This document shows positions 51,016-62,130 of a stretch of 64,000 nt of DNA, piece by piece. Where the stretch lies: positions 124,001-188,000 of the forward strand of contig NZ_SLVF01000016.1 of the NCBI RefSeq assembly GCF_004345365.1, given 5' to 3'. The DNA comes from Kribbella sp. VKM Ac-2568 (lineage in GTDB: Bacteria > Actinomycetota > Actinomycetes > Propionibacteriales > Kribbellaceae). Within the stretch, counting starts at the first letter, position 1. Each line of letters opens with the position of its first letter. A program made the position numbers and the translations under genes. The notes under the pieces are model-generated. The model was not told the origin of the DNA and searched no databases. It saw only the letters and a list, made by a program, of their open reading frames with translations.

Positions 51016-52239
51016 ATGTCGAAGACCGTCCTGATCTCGGGCGCCGGTATCGCCGGTCCCGCCCTGGCCTACTGGCTGCACCGGTACGGGTTCCGCCCGA
51101 CCGTCGTCGAGATCGCCCCGGGTCCGCGTCCGGGCGGTCAGACCGTCGACCTGCGCGGTGTCGCTCGCGAGGTGGTCGAGCGGATGGGCCTGATGCCGGC
51201 CGTCCGCGACCGCCAGATGCACGAGCGCGGCCTCGAGTACGTCCGCGCCGACGGCAGCCGAGCCGCCGCGCTCCCCGCTGAACTGCTCGACGGCGCTGGA
51301 CCGGTCGCGGAGATCGAGATCCTCCGCGGCGACCTGTCCGCGATCCTGCTGGACGCCACGTCGACCGGCATCGAATACCTGTACGGCGACGCGGTGACCG
51401 CGCTGCGGCAGGACGACCAGGGCGTCGCCGTCACCTTCCAGCACGGAGCCGAGCGTCGCTTCGACCTGGTCGTCGGAGCGGACGGGGTGCACTCGCGAGT
51501 CCGCTCGCTCGCCTTCGGCCCGGAGTCGGAGTTCGTGCAGCACCTCGGCGGCTACGGGTCCTTCTTCACCGTGAAGTCCCCCGAGCCGCTGAACCACTGG
51601 ATGAAGATCCACACGGCCCCAGGAGGTCGCTGGGTCGGGCTCCGGCCGGACCACGACCCGCAGTACGCGAGGGCGTTGCTGAGCTTCCGGTCGCCGGTGC
51701 TGAGCTACGACCGGCGTGACGTCGAGCAGCAGAAGGCCCTGCTGGAGAAGACGTTCGAGGGTGTCGGCTGGCACGCGCGCCACGTGCTGGACGCGCTCCG
51801 CGACGCGGACGACTTCTACTTCGACACCACCAGCCGCGTCGTCGTACCGGAGTGGTCGCGCGGCCGGGTCGTGCTGCTCGGCGACGCCGGGTACTGCGGT
51901 TCACCGCTCGCGGGGCACGGTACTGCGTTGTCACTCGTCGGGGCGTACGTGCTCGCGGGTGAGCTGGCCAGGTCCGACGGAGACCACCAGCATGCGTTCC
52001 CGGCGTACCAGGCCCGGATGCAGGCCTACGTCGAGCAGCGGATGGAACTGCCGCCGGGTGGACTCAAGATGGCCATGCCACTCACCAAGACAGGCATCCG
52101 GCTGCGCGACGCCTCGACCAGGCTGATGATGTCCCGCCCGTTCCGCGGCCTGATCGCCAAAGCCGCCATCGGCCAGCCGGACGCCATCGACCTCGACCCC
52201 TACCTGGCACTGCAGACGCCGACCGCGCGAGCGCTCTGA
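51016..52239 (+). CDS. FAD-dependent monooxygenase (PHBH fold)
   Basis: A 407-residue class A flavoprotein monooxygenase with ATG behind GGAAGG. FAD-binding motifs are GAGIAGPALAYWL (GxGxxG), VVGADGVHSRVR (DG motif) and VVLLGDAGYCGSPLAGHGTALSLVGAYVLAGEL (GD motif). The layout resembles TetX/rifampicin or polyketide hydroxylases. It is divergent from the GntR-TetR regulator, as in inducible drug-inactivation pairs; substrate is not deducible from sequence. Confidence 0.9.
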   Translation: MSKTVLISGAGIAGPALAYWLHRYGFRPTVVEIAPGPRPGGQTVDLRGVAREVVERMGLMPAVRDRQMHERGLEYVRADGSRAAALPAELLDGAGPVAEIEILRGDLSAILLDATSTGIEYLYGDAVTALRQDDQGVAVTFQHGAERRFDLVVGADGVHSRVRSLAFGPESEFVQHLGGYGSFFTVKSPEPLNHWMKIHTAPGGRWVGLRPDHDPQYARALLSFRSPVLSYDRRDVEQQKALLEKTFEGVGWHARHVLDALRDADDFYFDTTSRVVVPEWSRGRVVLLGDAGYCGSPLAGHGTALSLVGAYVLAGELARSDGDHQHAFPAYQARMQAYVEQRMELPPGGLKMAMPLTKTGIRLRDASTRLMMSRPFRGLIAKAAIGQPDAIDLDPYLALQTPTARAL

Positions 52240-52258
52240 GTCTCTGGCCGGGCGAGGG

Positions 52259-52908
52259 CTATGAGTCCTTGGCCGGCCAGGGGACGTCAGCAGGCCGCAG
52301 CGAGTCGAAGCCGTCGCCGTTGAGAGCAGTCCAGGCCGCCAGCGAGCCCATCACCAGCGTCGGGTTGTGAAGGTCACCGGCGAGCACCGCCTTGACCACG
52401 TCGGCCAAGGGAGCCCACGCGGTCTCCATATCGGCCTCTTCGTGCAAGCGCTCGTAGACCTCGTTCGCCTCCGACAGGTCCCGGGCCAGGAAGATGCGGA
52501 TCGCCTCGTTCGTCATCCCGGGCGAGGTGAACGCGTCGACCAGGACCCGCCAGTCGGCAGCCTTGGTCGCGGCCTCCTCCCAGAGCTCCCGCTCGGCCCC
52601 CAGCCGATAAGCCTCACCCTGTACGTCGAGCAGCCCCGCAGGTGGTTCCAACAGCCGGTAGCCGACGGGGTGCCGGTACTGGCGGACCAGCAGCATCCGG
52701 TTGTCCTCGTCCAACGCGACCACGCCGACAGCGCCCGGGTGGACGACGACGTCGCGGTCGAAGGGTTCGCCGCCGGTGGGCGGGACCACCATGTCCCGCC
52801 GTACTGCGATCACCCGGCCGGTCTGGTGCACGATCTCCGAGGAGGCAACCGGCCAGCTCTCGCGGGCGTCGGCCAGGCCGGCGCCGTACCGGAGCTCCGG
52901 GTGGTCCG

Positions 52909-52912
<4 letters not shown>
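52259..52912 (-). CDS. NUDIX hydrolase, ADP-ribose pyrophosphatase type
   Basis: A 217-residue protein starting at the ATG that overlaps the pyrG stop by 4 nt. The Nudix box is GLLDVQGEAYRLGAERELWEEA (G-x5-E-x7-REUxEE). Preceding LLEPPAG and later TSPGMTNEAIRIFLARDL match ADP-ribose pyrophosphatases. It hydrolyses ADP-ribose or similar nucleoside diphosphate derivatives. The pyrG-nudix pair is conserved in mycobacteria. Confidence 0.92.
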
Positions 52913-54642
<1,730 letters not shown>

Positions 54643-54663
54643 GGGCTTTTAGCCTACCGCCTG

Positions 54664-55689
54664 TCAAGCAGTGGTCGCGACGAGACCCGCGTAGATGTCC
54701 AGGAGATTCTTCGCCACCTCGTCCTCGTCCGGCCATCCAGCGGCCAACTCCAGGCCTTCTGTCCGCATAGCGGCCGCAGTCTCAGGTTCCGATAGAACCG
54801 TCCGTACTCCGGACGCCAGCCCGGCCGAGTCCCCAGGGAACGCCAGTACTGCGCTGTCGCCCACGAGCTCGGGCACTCCGCCCACAGCCGTCGCCACAAC
54901 CGGTACACCGACCTGCAGCGCCTCCTGCAGCACCAGAGCTCGGGCCTCCCAGTGGGAGGTGAGCAGGAAGACATCAGCGGCGCCGAGGAGGTCCGCTACG
55001 TCGTTGCGGTGTCCCAGCAGGCGCACCGGCAGGTTCTCTGCGTCGATCCGCGACTGCAGGTTGTCGCGCAGCGGCCCATCCCCCACCACGGCGAACACCA
55101 CGTCCGGATGGGTGGCAGCGACATCGGCGGCAACGGACAGCAGGGTCGGGTAGTCCTTCTGCGGAGCCAGCCGGCCCACAGTGAGCACCAGCGGCGCCTC
55201 ACCGATCCCTAGAGCCTCCCGCACGTCGGCAGCGGGTGTTCGGACCTCCGGCATCGCGGGGGCCGCCACCGGGGCCAGGCGGGCTTCTCGTGCTCCCAAG
55301 CTGCGCGCGAGCTCTACCAGGTCGCTGGACGCTCCAAGAGTCAGGTCGGCTCCGCGAGCGACCAACCGCTGGCCCAGCTTCATCACCAGGCCTCGCGGGC
55401 CAGGAGCGATCACCGCGTTATGCCAGGTGACCACGAGCGGCCGCAGGTGCGAACGGTCGCGCAGGGCAGCCATGCCGGCCCGGTAGCCGTGTGCGTGGAT
55501 CACGTCGCAGCCACGGAGTCCGGGCGCCTGCCCGACCACCGTGGCGCCGCCGAAGTCGAAGTGCTCCGCTGTGCCGGGTGGCGCGCAGACGACCACCTCG
55601 TGGCCGGCAGCGATGTATCGCGGCACGAGTGAGGCGACGTGCTGGCCGATCCCACCCCGGGCCTCCGCCAGCAGCAGGCCGATCCTCAT
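54664..55689 (-). CDS. Glycosyltransferase family 4
   Basis: A 341-residue GT-B glycosyltransferase from the ATG that overlaps the murJ stop by 4 nt. The N-terminal GT4 domain starts MRIGLLLAEARGGIGQHVASLV. The C-terminal domain shows VLTVGRLAPQKDYPTLL, GDGPLRDNLQSRI, LGHRNDVADLLGAADVFLLTSHWEARALVLQEALQVGVPVVAT with the E-x7-E element. It is cytoplasmic or peripheral. The place between murJ and pyrG suggests synthesis of an envelope glycan or glycolipid. Confidence 0.9.
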   Translation of the reverse strand: MRIGLLLAEARGGIGQHVASLVPRYIAAGHEVVVCAPPGTAEHFDFGGATVVGQAPGLRGCDVIHAHGYRAGMAALRDRSHLRPLVVTWHNAVIAPGPRGLVMKLGQRLVARGADLTLGASSDLVELARSLGAREARLAPVAAPAMPEVRTPAADVREALGIGEAPLVLTVGRLAPQKDYPTLLSVAADVAATHPDVVFAVVGDGPLRDNLQSRIDAENLPVRLLGHRNDVADLLGAADVFLLTSHWEARALVLQEALQVGVPVVATAVGGVPELVGDSAVLAFPGDSAGLASGVRTVLSEPETAAAMRTEGLELAAGWPDEDEVAKNLLDIYAGLVATTA

Positions 55690-57290
55690 TGCTTCTCCTC
55701 CACAGCGGTTGGGACACCCCGGCGCAGCAACGCCCGGACGTCCTGACGATCCACGGCCACCGCGACCACGGCGTACACGATCACGACGGCGAGGCCGGAG
55801 AGTACCGAGAACAACAGGGCACTCCCCCAGCCGCCATCGGCAGCAGGTAGCGCCACTGCCCACCCGGCGGCTCCGGCCAGTACTGCGCCGACCAGCGCGG
55901 CGATCGTGGCGCGCGGCAACCCGCTGAGCACACCAGGTCCGGCCACCCGCCGCAACACCACGAGCAGGACGACCGCGCCCGCGAGCATGCCGACGGACAT
56001 CGCCGCGGCTAGTGCGCCTACGGCGTCCAAGCCGTCCCACTGCAAGGTCAGGAGCACCCCAGCGATGGCCACAGCCAGCCAGGCTCCGCCGGTGACGAGG
56101 GCGACCTGGCGACCCGCATGCCTTGCGTAGAGGACCCGGCCGAGGTGCATGAGCACACCGAACCCGATGACCGCCGGACCGAACGCGACGAGCCCGGCGC
56201 CCAGCGAGGACGCCTGTCCCTCCTGCACAGCGCCATCGTTGTACGCGAAGATCCGCGCGACCGGGACCGCAGTACCGACGAGCAGTGCGGCACCTGCGCC
56301 TCCCGCGAGCATCACCGCTCGGGTGGAGGTCGCGGCGTACAGGTCGAAGGCTGCGGTGTCTGAAGACTGGTAGGCGGCCGCCAGCCGCGGGAAGACCGCA
56401 GTGGTGATCGGCACAGCCAGTACGGCGTAGGGCAGCAGGTAGACCGCGTTTGCCCACGTGTACACGGCGATACTGCCTGCGGCGCCTCGGTGGTTCGCCA
56501 GGTAGGTCGTGACGACGAAGGCGACCTGCTGCGCGACCAAGATGGCCAGACCAGCCGCAGCGAGTCTCCGCAGTACGGGACCGACGCCGGGGTCGAGACG
56601 CAGGGTGGGCCTGATCGGCAAGCGCAGGAACAGCATCGGCACGAGCACTGTGAGGGCTAGGGCGAAGACGCCGGCAGTGGTGCCCCAGGCAAGCAGATCG
56701 GCGGCTCCCCGCGACGCCTCGTCAGCCCTCGGAGCCATGGCGGCGAACAGGAAGTACGTGGCCACGACGACCAGGCTGGAGATCAGCGGAGCCAGCGCGC
56801 CCGCGGCGAATCGCTTGTGGGATTGGAGAACCGCGGTCGCGACCACGGCGATGGCGTAGCCGAAGACCTGCGGCACGAAGATCACCAGCATCCGGGTCGC
56901 CGTGCTGCCCGAGCCGGCACATTCGAGACTGGTGTTGAGCATCGCGGCGGTGTAACGCCCGGCGAAAAGCCAAGCCAGTAAGGCGAAAGGCGTCAGTAGC
57001 ACCACGGACCAGGTCAGCAGAGCACCGATGATCCGGCCCTGGGCAGCGCGGTCGCCACGAGCCACCGGCCCGGCCAGCACCGGGATCACCGCACCTGCCA
57101 AGGCGCCGCCGACGACGATCTCGAACACCACGTTGGGCAACTGGTTGGCGGTCGCATAGGCGTCCGCCAGGCACCCCGCGCCCACCGTCTTCGAGAAGAC
57201 CAGCCACCGGCCGAACCCGACCACCCGGGCCAGCACCGTGACCCCGGCGATGATCAGGGCGGCCCGGGCGATCCGGCCGCCCGTGCTCAC
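55686..57290 (-). CDS. murJ: MurJ/MviN-like lipid II flippase
   Basis: A 534-residue membrane protein with about 14 helices. Characteristic segments are ARVVGFGRWLVFSKTVGAG, ADAYATANQLPNVVFEIVVGGALAGAVIPVL (the central cavity loop) and PYAVLAVPITTAVFPRLAAAYQ. It flips lipid-linked peptidoglycan precursors across the membrane. No cytoplasmic pseudokinase domain is attached, unlike mycobacterial MviN. GTG start. A second MurJ may exist elsewhere near the chromosome origin in such bacteria, so this copy could be specialised. Confidence 0.88.
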   Translation of the reverse strand: MSTGGRIARAALIIAGVTVLARVVGFGRWLVFSKTVGAGCLADAYATANQLPNVVFEIVVGGALAGAVIPVLAGPVARGDRAAQGRIIGALLTWSVVLLTPFALLAWLFAGRYTAAMLNTSLECAGSGSTATRMLVIFVPQVFGYAIAVVATAVLQSHKRFAAGALAPLISSLVVVATYFLFAAMAPRADEASRGAADLLAWGTTAGVFALALTVLVPMLFLRLPIRPTLRLDPGVGPVLRRLAAAGLAILVAQQVAFVVTTYLANHRGAAGSIAVYTWANAVYLLPYAVLAVPITTAVFPRLAAAYQSSDTAAFDLYAATSTRAVMLAGGAGAALLVGTAVPVARIFAYNDGAVQEGQASSLGAGLVAFGPAVIGFGVLMHLGRVLYARHAGRQVALVTGGAWLAVAIAGVLLTLQWDGLDAVGALAAAMSVGMLAGAVVLLVVLRRVAGPGVLSGLPRATIAALVGAVLAGAAGWAVALPAADGGWGSALLFSVLSGLAVVIVYAVVAVAVDRQDVRALLRRGVPTAVEEKQ

Positions 57291-57308
57291 CGCGCCATCA
57301 CTGCTCGG

Positions 57309-58118
57309 TCATCGGGGCCGTCGGCCCCACTGGTCGATCTTGTCGAGCGCGGGCGTCTCGGCGATCACCTTGGTGAAGCTGACCTTCTCGCTGGCCAGGT
57401 TGAGCGCGACGACCGCACCCAGCGCGAGCACCTTCAGCGGCCGCGGCAGCGACGCGGCCAGCGCCGTACCGGTGATGGCGCCGAGGCCGTTGGCTCCGCA
57501 GTCACCGAGCATCGACCGCTCACCCAGGTCGGACGGCGCCGACGCGACGGCCGCGCCGATGACGGCCGAGGCCGGGCCAGCGGTGACAGCGATCGGCGCG
57601 CTCAACGCGGTGACCGCCTTGAGGGCACGTCCCGGGCGCAGATCCAGCAGGTTCGTGAGGTTCGCGGTCCCGGCGATCAAGGCGCCGTCGGCAACGATCT
57701 CGGTGACCGCGCCGAAACCTTTGGCGCGGCGGGGCAACAACGCCGCCGCGACCAGACCGGCCGCGCCGACCCCGAGGATCTTCACCGCGCCGCTGGTCAC
57801 TTCGCCCCGGCGGAGTGCCGTCAGATGCCCGCGGAATCCCTTGGTTTCCGTGGCTCCCGCCAGATCGTCGTACGCGCCGACCGCACCGGAGACGGAGCCG
57901 GCCACCAGGGCGGCGGCCTTGACCCGGCCGGCGGAACTACTGGCCGCGACGCCGGCGAGCGCGCCGAGTACGGCGATCGGGCCCTCCAGCAGCGTGACGG
58001 TCTCGCCACGGTGGTTCGTGCGCTCGAACGGCGCGCGGTTCTCCTTCGGCAACTTCGCGGCGGCCCGCTCCAGGCCCGCCGTCGCGGCAGCGGCGATCAC
58101 CGCACCGAGCAGACCCAT
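57309..58118 (-). CDS. Small PNPT (MraY/WecA)-like membrane protein
   Basis: A 269-residue hydrophobic protein from the ATG at 58118, with about eight membrane segments. It keeps short versions of the catalytic motifs of polyprenyl-phosphate sugar-1-phosphate transferases: GAYDD (Asp84-Asp85), NLTNLLDLRPGRA (153-165) and LGDCGANGLGA (204-214). It is much shorter than MraY (about 360). It may be an active, reduced transferase or a scaffold. It sits between steB and murJ, so a role in envelope precursor handling is likely. Confidence 0.75.
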   Translation of the reverse strand: MGLLGAVIAAAATAGLERAAAKLPKENRAPFERTNHRGETVTLLEGPIAVLGALAGVAASSSAGRVKAAALVAGSVSGAVGAYDDLAGATETKGFRGHLTALRRGEVTSGAVKILGVGAAGLVAAALLPRRAKGFGAVTEIVADGALIAGTANLTNLLDLRPGRALKAVTALSAPIAVTAGPASAVIGAAVASAPSDLGERSMLGDCGANGLGAITGTALAASLPRPLKVLALGAVVALNLASEKVSFTKVIAETPALDKIDQWGRRPR

Positions 58119-58119
58119 C

Positions 58120-59064
58120 TCAGTTGCCCTTCGCCTGGTCGGCGGACGGAGCGACCCCGTTCTTGGCGTCGACCGCGCCGTACTGCCCGGCCTTGCCACT
58201 GGCCTGCTCGACCAGCGCGAAGACGACGGTCATCTGCCCGCTCGGGATGTTCGCGACATCGACAGTGGACAGGATCTTGGTGGCGGCCGAGTCGCCGCGC
58301 AGCGACTTCAGCATGCCGCCGTTCTGCGCGCTCTCCGGGACCCCGGCGACGACCGCGCCGCCACTGCCCTGGTCGAGCCCCTCGGCGAAGTCCACCGCGT
58401 CGTTGTACGACGAGTTGTCCGGGGCGGGCGTCGGCGGCTTGGCCGCGACCACGACGACCAGGCTGGCCCGGTCCTTCGGGGTCGGCTTCAGCGACACCAG
58501 CTTGGAACCGGTCACCCCGCTGAGGATCCGGGTGGCCTCGGTGTCCACCGGCTTGCCCTCCTCGCGGGCGGCGATGCCGCGGGCGAGCAGCATCCCGGCG
58601 CGCTGGTAGGTGTTGCTGTCCGGGTCGAAGGTGATGTCCGCGGTGACGAGCTCGTTTACCAGCGACTCGACCAGCTGGCGCTGACCCGGGTCGAACAGCT
58701 TCGCGTCCAGCGACACTCGGGTGGTGACCTGGCCGCCGGCCGCCTCGAGCGCGTCCTGGATCGAGTTGGTCATGTCGTTGTCGGCCGACGGCATCGTCAC
58801 GACCGCGATCTTCTTGCCGGTCAGCTTGCCGTTTGTCAGGCCCATCGTCACCTTGGCGACGTAGTCGTCGCGGTACTTGTCCAGCGCCTTGGCCTGGATC
58901 AGGTCCGCACGGGCGTCCTCGAGCGCTGCCCGGTCCTTGTCGGCCTGGCTCTGGACGATCTCGCTGCCGGTGCCCTTCAGCGGCCCGGCACCCAGGACCA
59001 CACCGGCTCCGAGGGCGAAGAAGATCGCCACGATCGAGACGATGTGGTAGCGAAAGTCGATCAC
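58120..59064 (-). CDS. steB: SteB/MctB-family membrane-anchored protein
   Basis: A 314-residue protein with one N-terminal membrane anchor (FRYHIVSIVAIFFALGAGVVLGAG), a coiled-coil (QSQADKDRAALEDARADLIQAKALDKYRDDY) and an extracytoplasmic alpha/beta domain. It matches the Rv1698/MctB and corynebacterial SteB family. SteB works with SteA to control septal peptidoglycan cleavage; the mycobacterial protein was first linked to copper handling. Its ATG overlaps the steA stop by 4 nt. Confidence 0.9.
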   Translation of the reverse strand: MIDFRYHIVSIVAIFFALGAGVVLGAGPLKGTGSEIVQSQADKDRAALEDARADLIQAKALDKYRDDYVAKVTMGLTNGKLTGKKIAVVTMPSADNDMTNSIQDALEAAGGQVTTRVSLDAKLFDPGQRQLVESLVNELVTADITFDPDSNTYQRAGMLLARGIAAREEGKPVDTEATRILSGVTGSKLVSLKPTPKDRASLVVVVAAKPPTPAPDNSSYNDAVDFAEGLDQGSGGAVVAGVPESAQNGGMLKSLRGDSAATKILSTVDVANIPSGQMTVVFALVEQASGKAGQYGAVDAKNGVAPSADQAKGN

Positions 59065-60242
59065 GCGAACAGCTCCCGGATCCAGTAGACGAGGTCGTTC
59101 CAGCGCGCCCGCAGGATCGACCAGAGCACGTCGTCGGCTCCGATGGCGACCATCGCCACCCCGAGCGCGAACAGGCCGGCCGCGATCAACGCGACCACCT
59201 GGAAGGTCGAGACCCGGCTGCGGTACAGCCGGCCGACGCCCTTGGCGTCTACCAGCTTCGCACCCACACGCAACCTGGTGATGAAGGTGCTCGCCATCCC
59301 GGAGCGTCCCTTGTCGAGGAACTCGACCAGTGAGTTGTGGGTGCCCACCGCGACGATCAGCGAGGCGCCCTTGGAGTCGGCCAGCAGCATCGCGACGTCC
59401 TCGCTGGTGCCGGTGGCCGGGAACTCGATCGAGTCGACGCCGAGCCGCTCGAGCCGCTCCGAGCCCGGCGCACGGCCGTCCCGGTAGGCGTGCACGACGA
59501 CCTCGGCGCCGCTCCTCAGCGTGTCGTCCTTCACCGAGTCCATGTCGCCGACGATCAGGTCGGGGACGTAGCCGTTCTCCACCAGCGCGTCGGCGCCGCC
59601 GTCGACACCGATCAGCACCGGCCGGTACTCGCGGATGTACGGCCGCAGCGCGACCAGGTCCTCGCGGTAGTCGTAACCGCGGACCACGATCAGCACGTGC
59701 TTGCCGTCCATCGGCGTGTGGATCTCCGGTACGCCGACGCCGTCGAGCAGCAGGTCGCGCTCGCGGCGCAGGTATTCCAGGGTGTTCGCGGTGAACGCCT
59801 CGAGCTGGGTGGACAGGCCGGCCCGCGCCTCGTCCATCTGCTCCGCGACGGTCTTGCTGTCCTGCGAGATGCCCTTGGCGACAACCTCCTCGCCGCGGTA
59901 CAGCACGCCGTCGTGCAGCCGGATCCGCTCGCCCTCGTGCAGCACCGAGAACACCTCGCGGCCGATCCCGTCGACCAGCGGGATGCCGGCCTCGACCAGG
60001 ATCTCGGGCCCGAGGTTCGGGTAGCGGCCGCTGATCGAGTCGGCCACGTTCACCACCGCGGCGACCCGGCAGTCCACCAGGGCCTCGGCGCTGACCCGGT
60101 CCAGGTCGACGTGGTCGATGATCGCGATCTCGCCCGGCTTCAGCCGTTTGGTGAGATTCTTGGTACGACGATCGAGCCGGACCACTCCGGCGATACCGGG
60201 CAGTTCAGTCGGGCGTGCTCTCCGCAGGCTGGGCAGTTTCAT
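59061..60242 (-). CDS. steA: SteA, thiamine pyrophosphokinase-like septal regulator
   Basis: A 393-residue protein; I choose the ATG of MKLPSLRRARPTE at 60242 over the one 8 codons upstream, which lacks a ribosome site. The N-terminal half is a SteA-specific domain. A thiamine pyrophosphokinase-like catalytic core covers about residues 180-330 (VLIGVDGGADALVENGYVPDLIVGDMDSVKDD). One membrane helix near the C-terminus follows (STFQVVALIAAGLFALGVAMVAIG). The family partners with SteB in cell separation. Confidence 0.92.
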   Translation of the reverse strand: MKLPSLRRARPTELPGIAGVVRLDRRTKNLTKRLKPGEIAIIDHVDLDRVSAEALVDCRVAAVVNVADSISGRYPNLGPEILVEAGIPLVDGIGREVFSVLHEGERIRLHDGVLYRGEEVVAKGISQDSKTVAEQMDEARAGLSTQLEAFTANTLEYLRRERDLLLDGVGVPEIHTPMDGKHVLIVVRGYDYREDLVALRPYIREYRPVLIGVDGGADALVENGYVPDLIVGDMDSVKDDTLRSGAEVVVHAYRDGRAPGSERLERLGVDSIEFPATGTSEDVAMLLADSKGASLIVAVGTHNSLVEFLDKGRSGMASTFITRLRVGAKLVDAKGVGRLYRSRVSTFQVVALIAAGLFALGVAMVAIGADDVLWSILRARWNDLVYWIRELFA

Positions 60243-60402
60243 CGCGCTCTCATCCTGCCATGTCAAGAGCCCTCGGCCCGCCTTTTAACGGCCCGCGGAG
60301 CCTAAACACTGACTGATACCCCGGTAACGTTGCGTTAAATCATCCTTTTGGCCGATCCGGGTGCCACCGGGGATCGTCGCTCAGCGCTTTCTCGTCGGCG
60401 AC

Positions 60403-62124
60403 TCAGCGCTTCTTCCGTGGTTTGGTGTGCCGTTCGGCCGCCAGCGCGAGGAGTTCCTCGGCGTGCGCCTGGGCGGCGTCGGAGTTCTCCAGGCCGGCCA
60501 TCATCCGGGACAGTTCCTTCAGCCGGGCGTCGTCGTCGAGCGCGACCAGGCCACTCGTGGTGACCGAGCCGTCGTCACTCTTCAGCACCACCGCGTGACG
60601 GTCCGCGAAAGCGGCCACCTGCGGCAGGTGGGTGACCACGATCACCTGGGCCTTCTCGGCCAGCCGGGCCAGCCGCTTGCCGACCTCCACCGCCGCGCGG
60701 CCGCCGATACCGGCGTCGATCTCGTCGAACACCAGCGTCGGCACCGGGTGCGTGTCGGACAGGATCACCTCGAGCGCCAGCATCACCCGGGACAGCTCGC
60801 CGCCCGACGCCGCCTTCTGCAGCGGGCGCGCCGGGCTCCCCGGGTTCGCCGCGAAGCAGAACTCGACCTCGTCGGCGCCGAACGGCCCGGCCGCGGTCTC
60901 GTGCACCTCGACCGTCAGCGTCGCGTGCGGCATCGCCAGCCCGCTCAGCTCCTCCGACACCGCCACCCCGAGCCGCGCGGCAGCTTCCTTGCGGGCCGCG
61001 CTGACCTGCTCGCCGAGATCCTTCAGCTGCGCCTGGAGTTCGGTCTGCTCGGCGGTCAACTGCTCGACCCGCTCGTCGCTGCCCTCGATCTCGGCCAGCC
61101 GCTGGGCCGACCGCTTCGACCACTCGAGCACCTCGTCCACGGTGCCCTCGTCGGCGCCGTACTTGCGGACCAGCCCGGTCAGCACCGACCGCCGCTCGCT
61201 GACCACGGAGAGCCGCGCCGGGTCGGTGTCCACATCGGTCGCGTACGACGAGAGCTCGCCGGCCAGGTCCGCCGCGAGGTACCCGAGCTCGCTCGCGCGA
61301 TCGGCGAGCTCCGCCAGCTTCGCGTCGTGCTCCCGCTCGCCGTCGAGCACCTGCTTCGCCAGCTGGAGGAGTCCGAGCACGTCGCTCGGGCGGTTCGAGT
61401 CCAGATCGTCCGACGCGAGCGCATCCGCCGCCGACGTCGCCGCAGTACGGAGGCCGTCGGCGTACGCGAGGCGCTCCTCCTCGGCCGCGAGCTCCACATC
61501 CTCACCAGGCAAGGGTTCCAGCTTGGCGATCTCCTCCAGCCCGAAGCGCAGCAGATCCGCCTCGGCCAGCCGGTCACGCTCGCGCGTGGTCAGGTCGATC
61601 AGCTCCGCCTCGACCTCACGATGCCGCCGGTACGCCGCTGAGTACTCCCCCAGCGGGACGAGCACCGGCTTGCCCGCGAAGGTGTCGAGGGTCTCCCGCT
61701 GCCGCGCGGGCTGCAGGAGCCGCCACTGGTCGGCCTGACCGTGGATCGCGACCAGGTCGCCGGACACCTCGGCCAGCACCGAGACCGGCACGGACGCACC
61801 GCCCAGGAAGGCCCGGGACCGTCCCTCGGAGGACAGCTCGCGCGCGATCAGCAGCTCGTCGTCGTCCAGCTCGCCGCCGCGGTCCTCGGCCTGCTGCACG
61901 ATCGACCTCGGCACCGCGGTGGCCCGGCCCTCGACCCGCGCGCGGCGCACGCCGTGCCGCACCAGCCCGCTGTCGGCCCGGCCGCCGAGCAGCAGGTTCA
62001 CGCCCGTCACGACCATCGTCTTGCCGGCCCCGGTCTCGCCGGTGACCGCCGTGAAGCCCGGGTCGAGCTCCAGCGTGGCGTCCTCGATCACGCCCAGTCC
62101 GGTGATGCGGATCTCAGCGAGCAT
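60403..62124 (-). CDS. recN: DNA repair protein RecN
   Basis: A 573-residue SMC-like ATPase of standard length. Walker A GETGAGKT is at residues 29-36, a long coiled coil is central, and the C-terminal ABC signature ASGGELSRVMLALEVIL is followed by Walker B VPTLVFDEIDAGIGG. RecN acts at double-strand breaks. Its last codons and stop lie next to a short direct repeat (CTCAGCGCTT at 60380 and 60402). nadK lies just upstream on the same strand. Confidence 0.97.
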   Translation of the reverse strand: MLAEIRITGLGVIEDATLELDPGFTAVTGETGAGKTMVVTGVNLLLGGRADSGLVRHGVRRARVEGRATAVPRSIVQQAEDRGGELDDDELLIARELSSEGRSRAFLGGASVPVSVLAEVSGDLVAIHGQADQWRLLQPARQRETLDTFAGKPVLVPLGEYSAAYRRHREVEAELIDLTTRERDRLAEADLLRFGLEEIAKLEPLPGEDVELAAEEERLAYADGLRTAATSAADALASDDLDSNRPSDVLGLLQLAKQVLDGEREHDAKLAELADRASELGYLAADLAGELSSYATDVDTDPARLSVVSERRSVLTGLVRKYGADEGTVDEVLEWSKRSAQRLAEIEGSDERVEQLTAEQTELQAQLKDLGEQVSAARKEAAARLGVAVSEELSGLAMPHATLTVEVHETAAGPFGADEVEFCFAANPGSPARPLQKAASGGELSRVMLALEVILSDTHPVPTLVFDEIDAGIGGRAAVEVGKRLARLAEKAQVIVVTHLPQVAAFADRHAVVLKSDDGSVTTSGLVALDDDARLKELSRMMAGLENSDAAQAHAEELLALAAERHTKPRKKR

Positions 62125-62130
62125 GGCTCC

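Noticed and set aside
60380..60411. Short direct repeat CTCAGCGCTT at the recN 3' end
   Set aside because: Only two 10-bp copies 22 bp apart; too short to claim function and plausibly a local duplication of the stop region.
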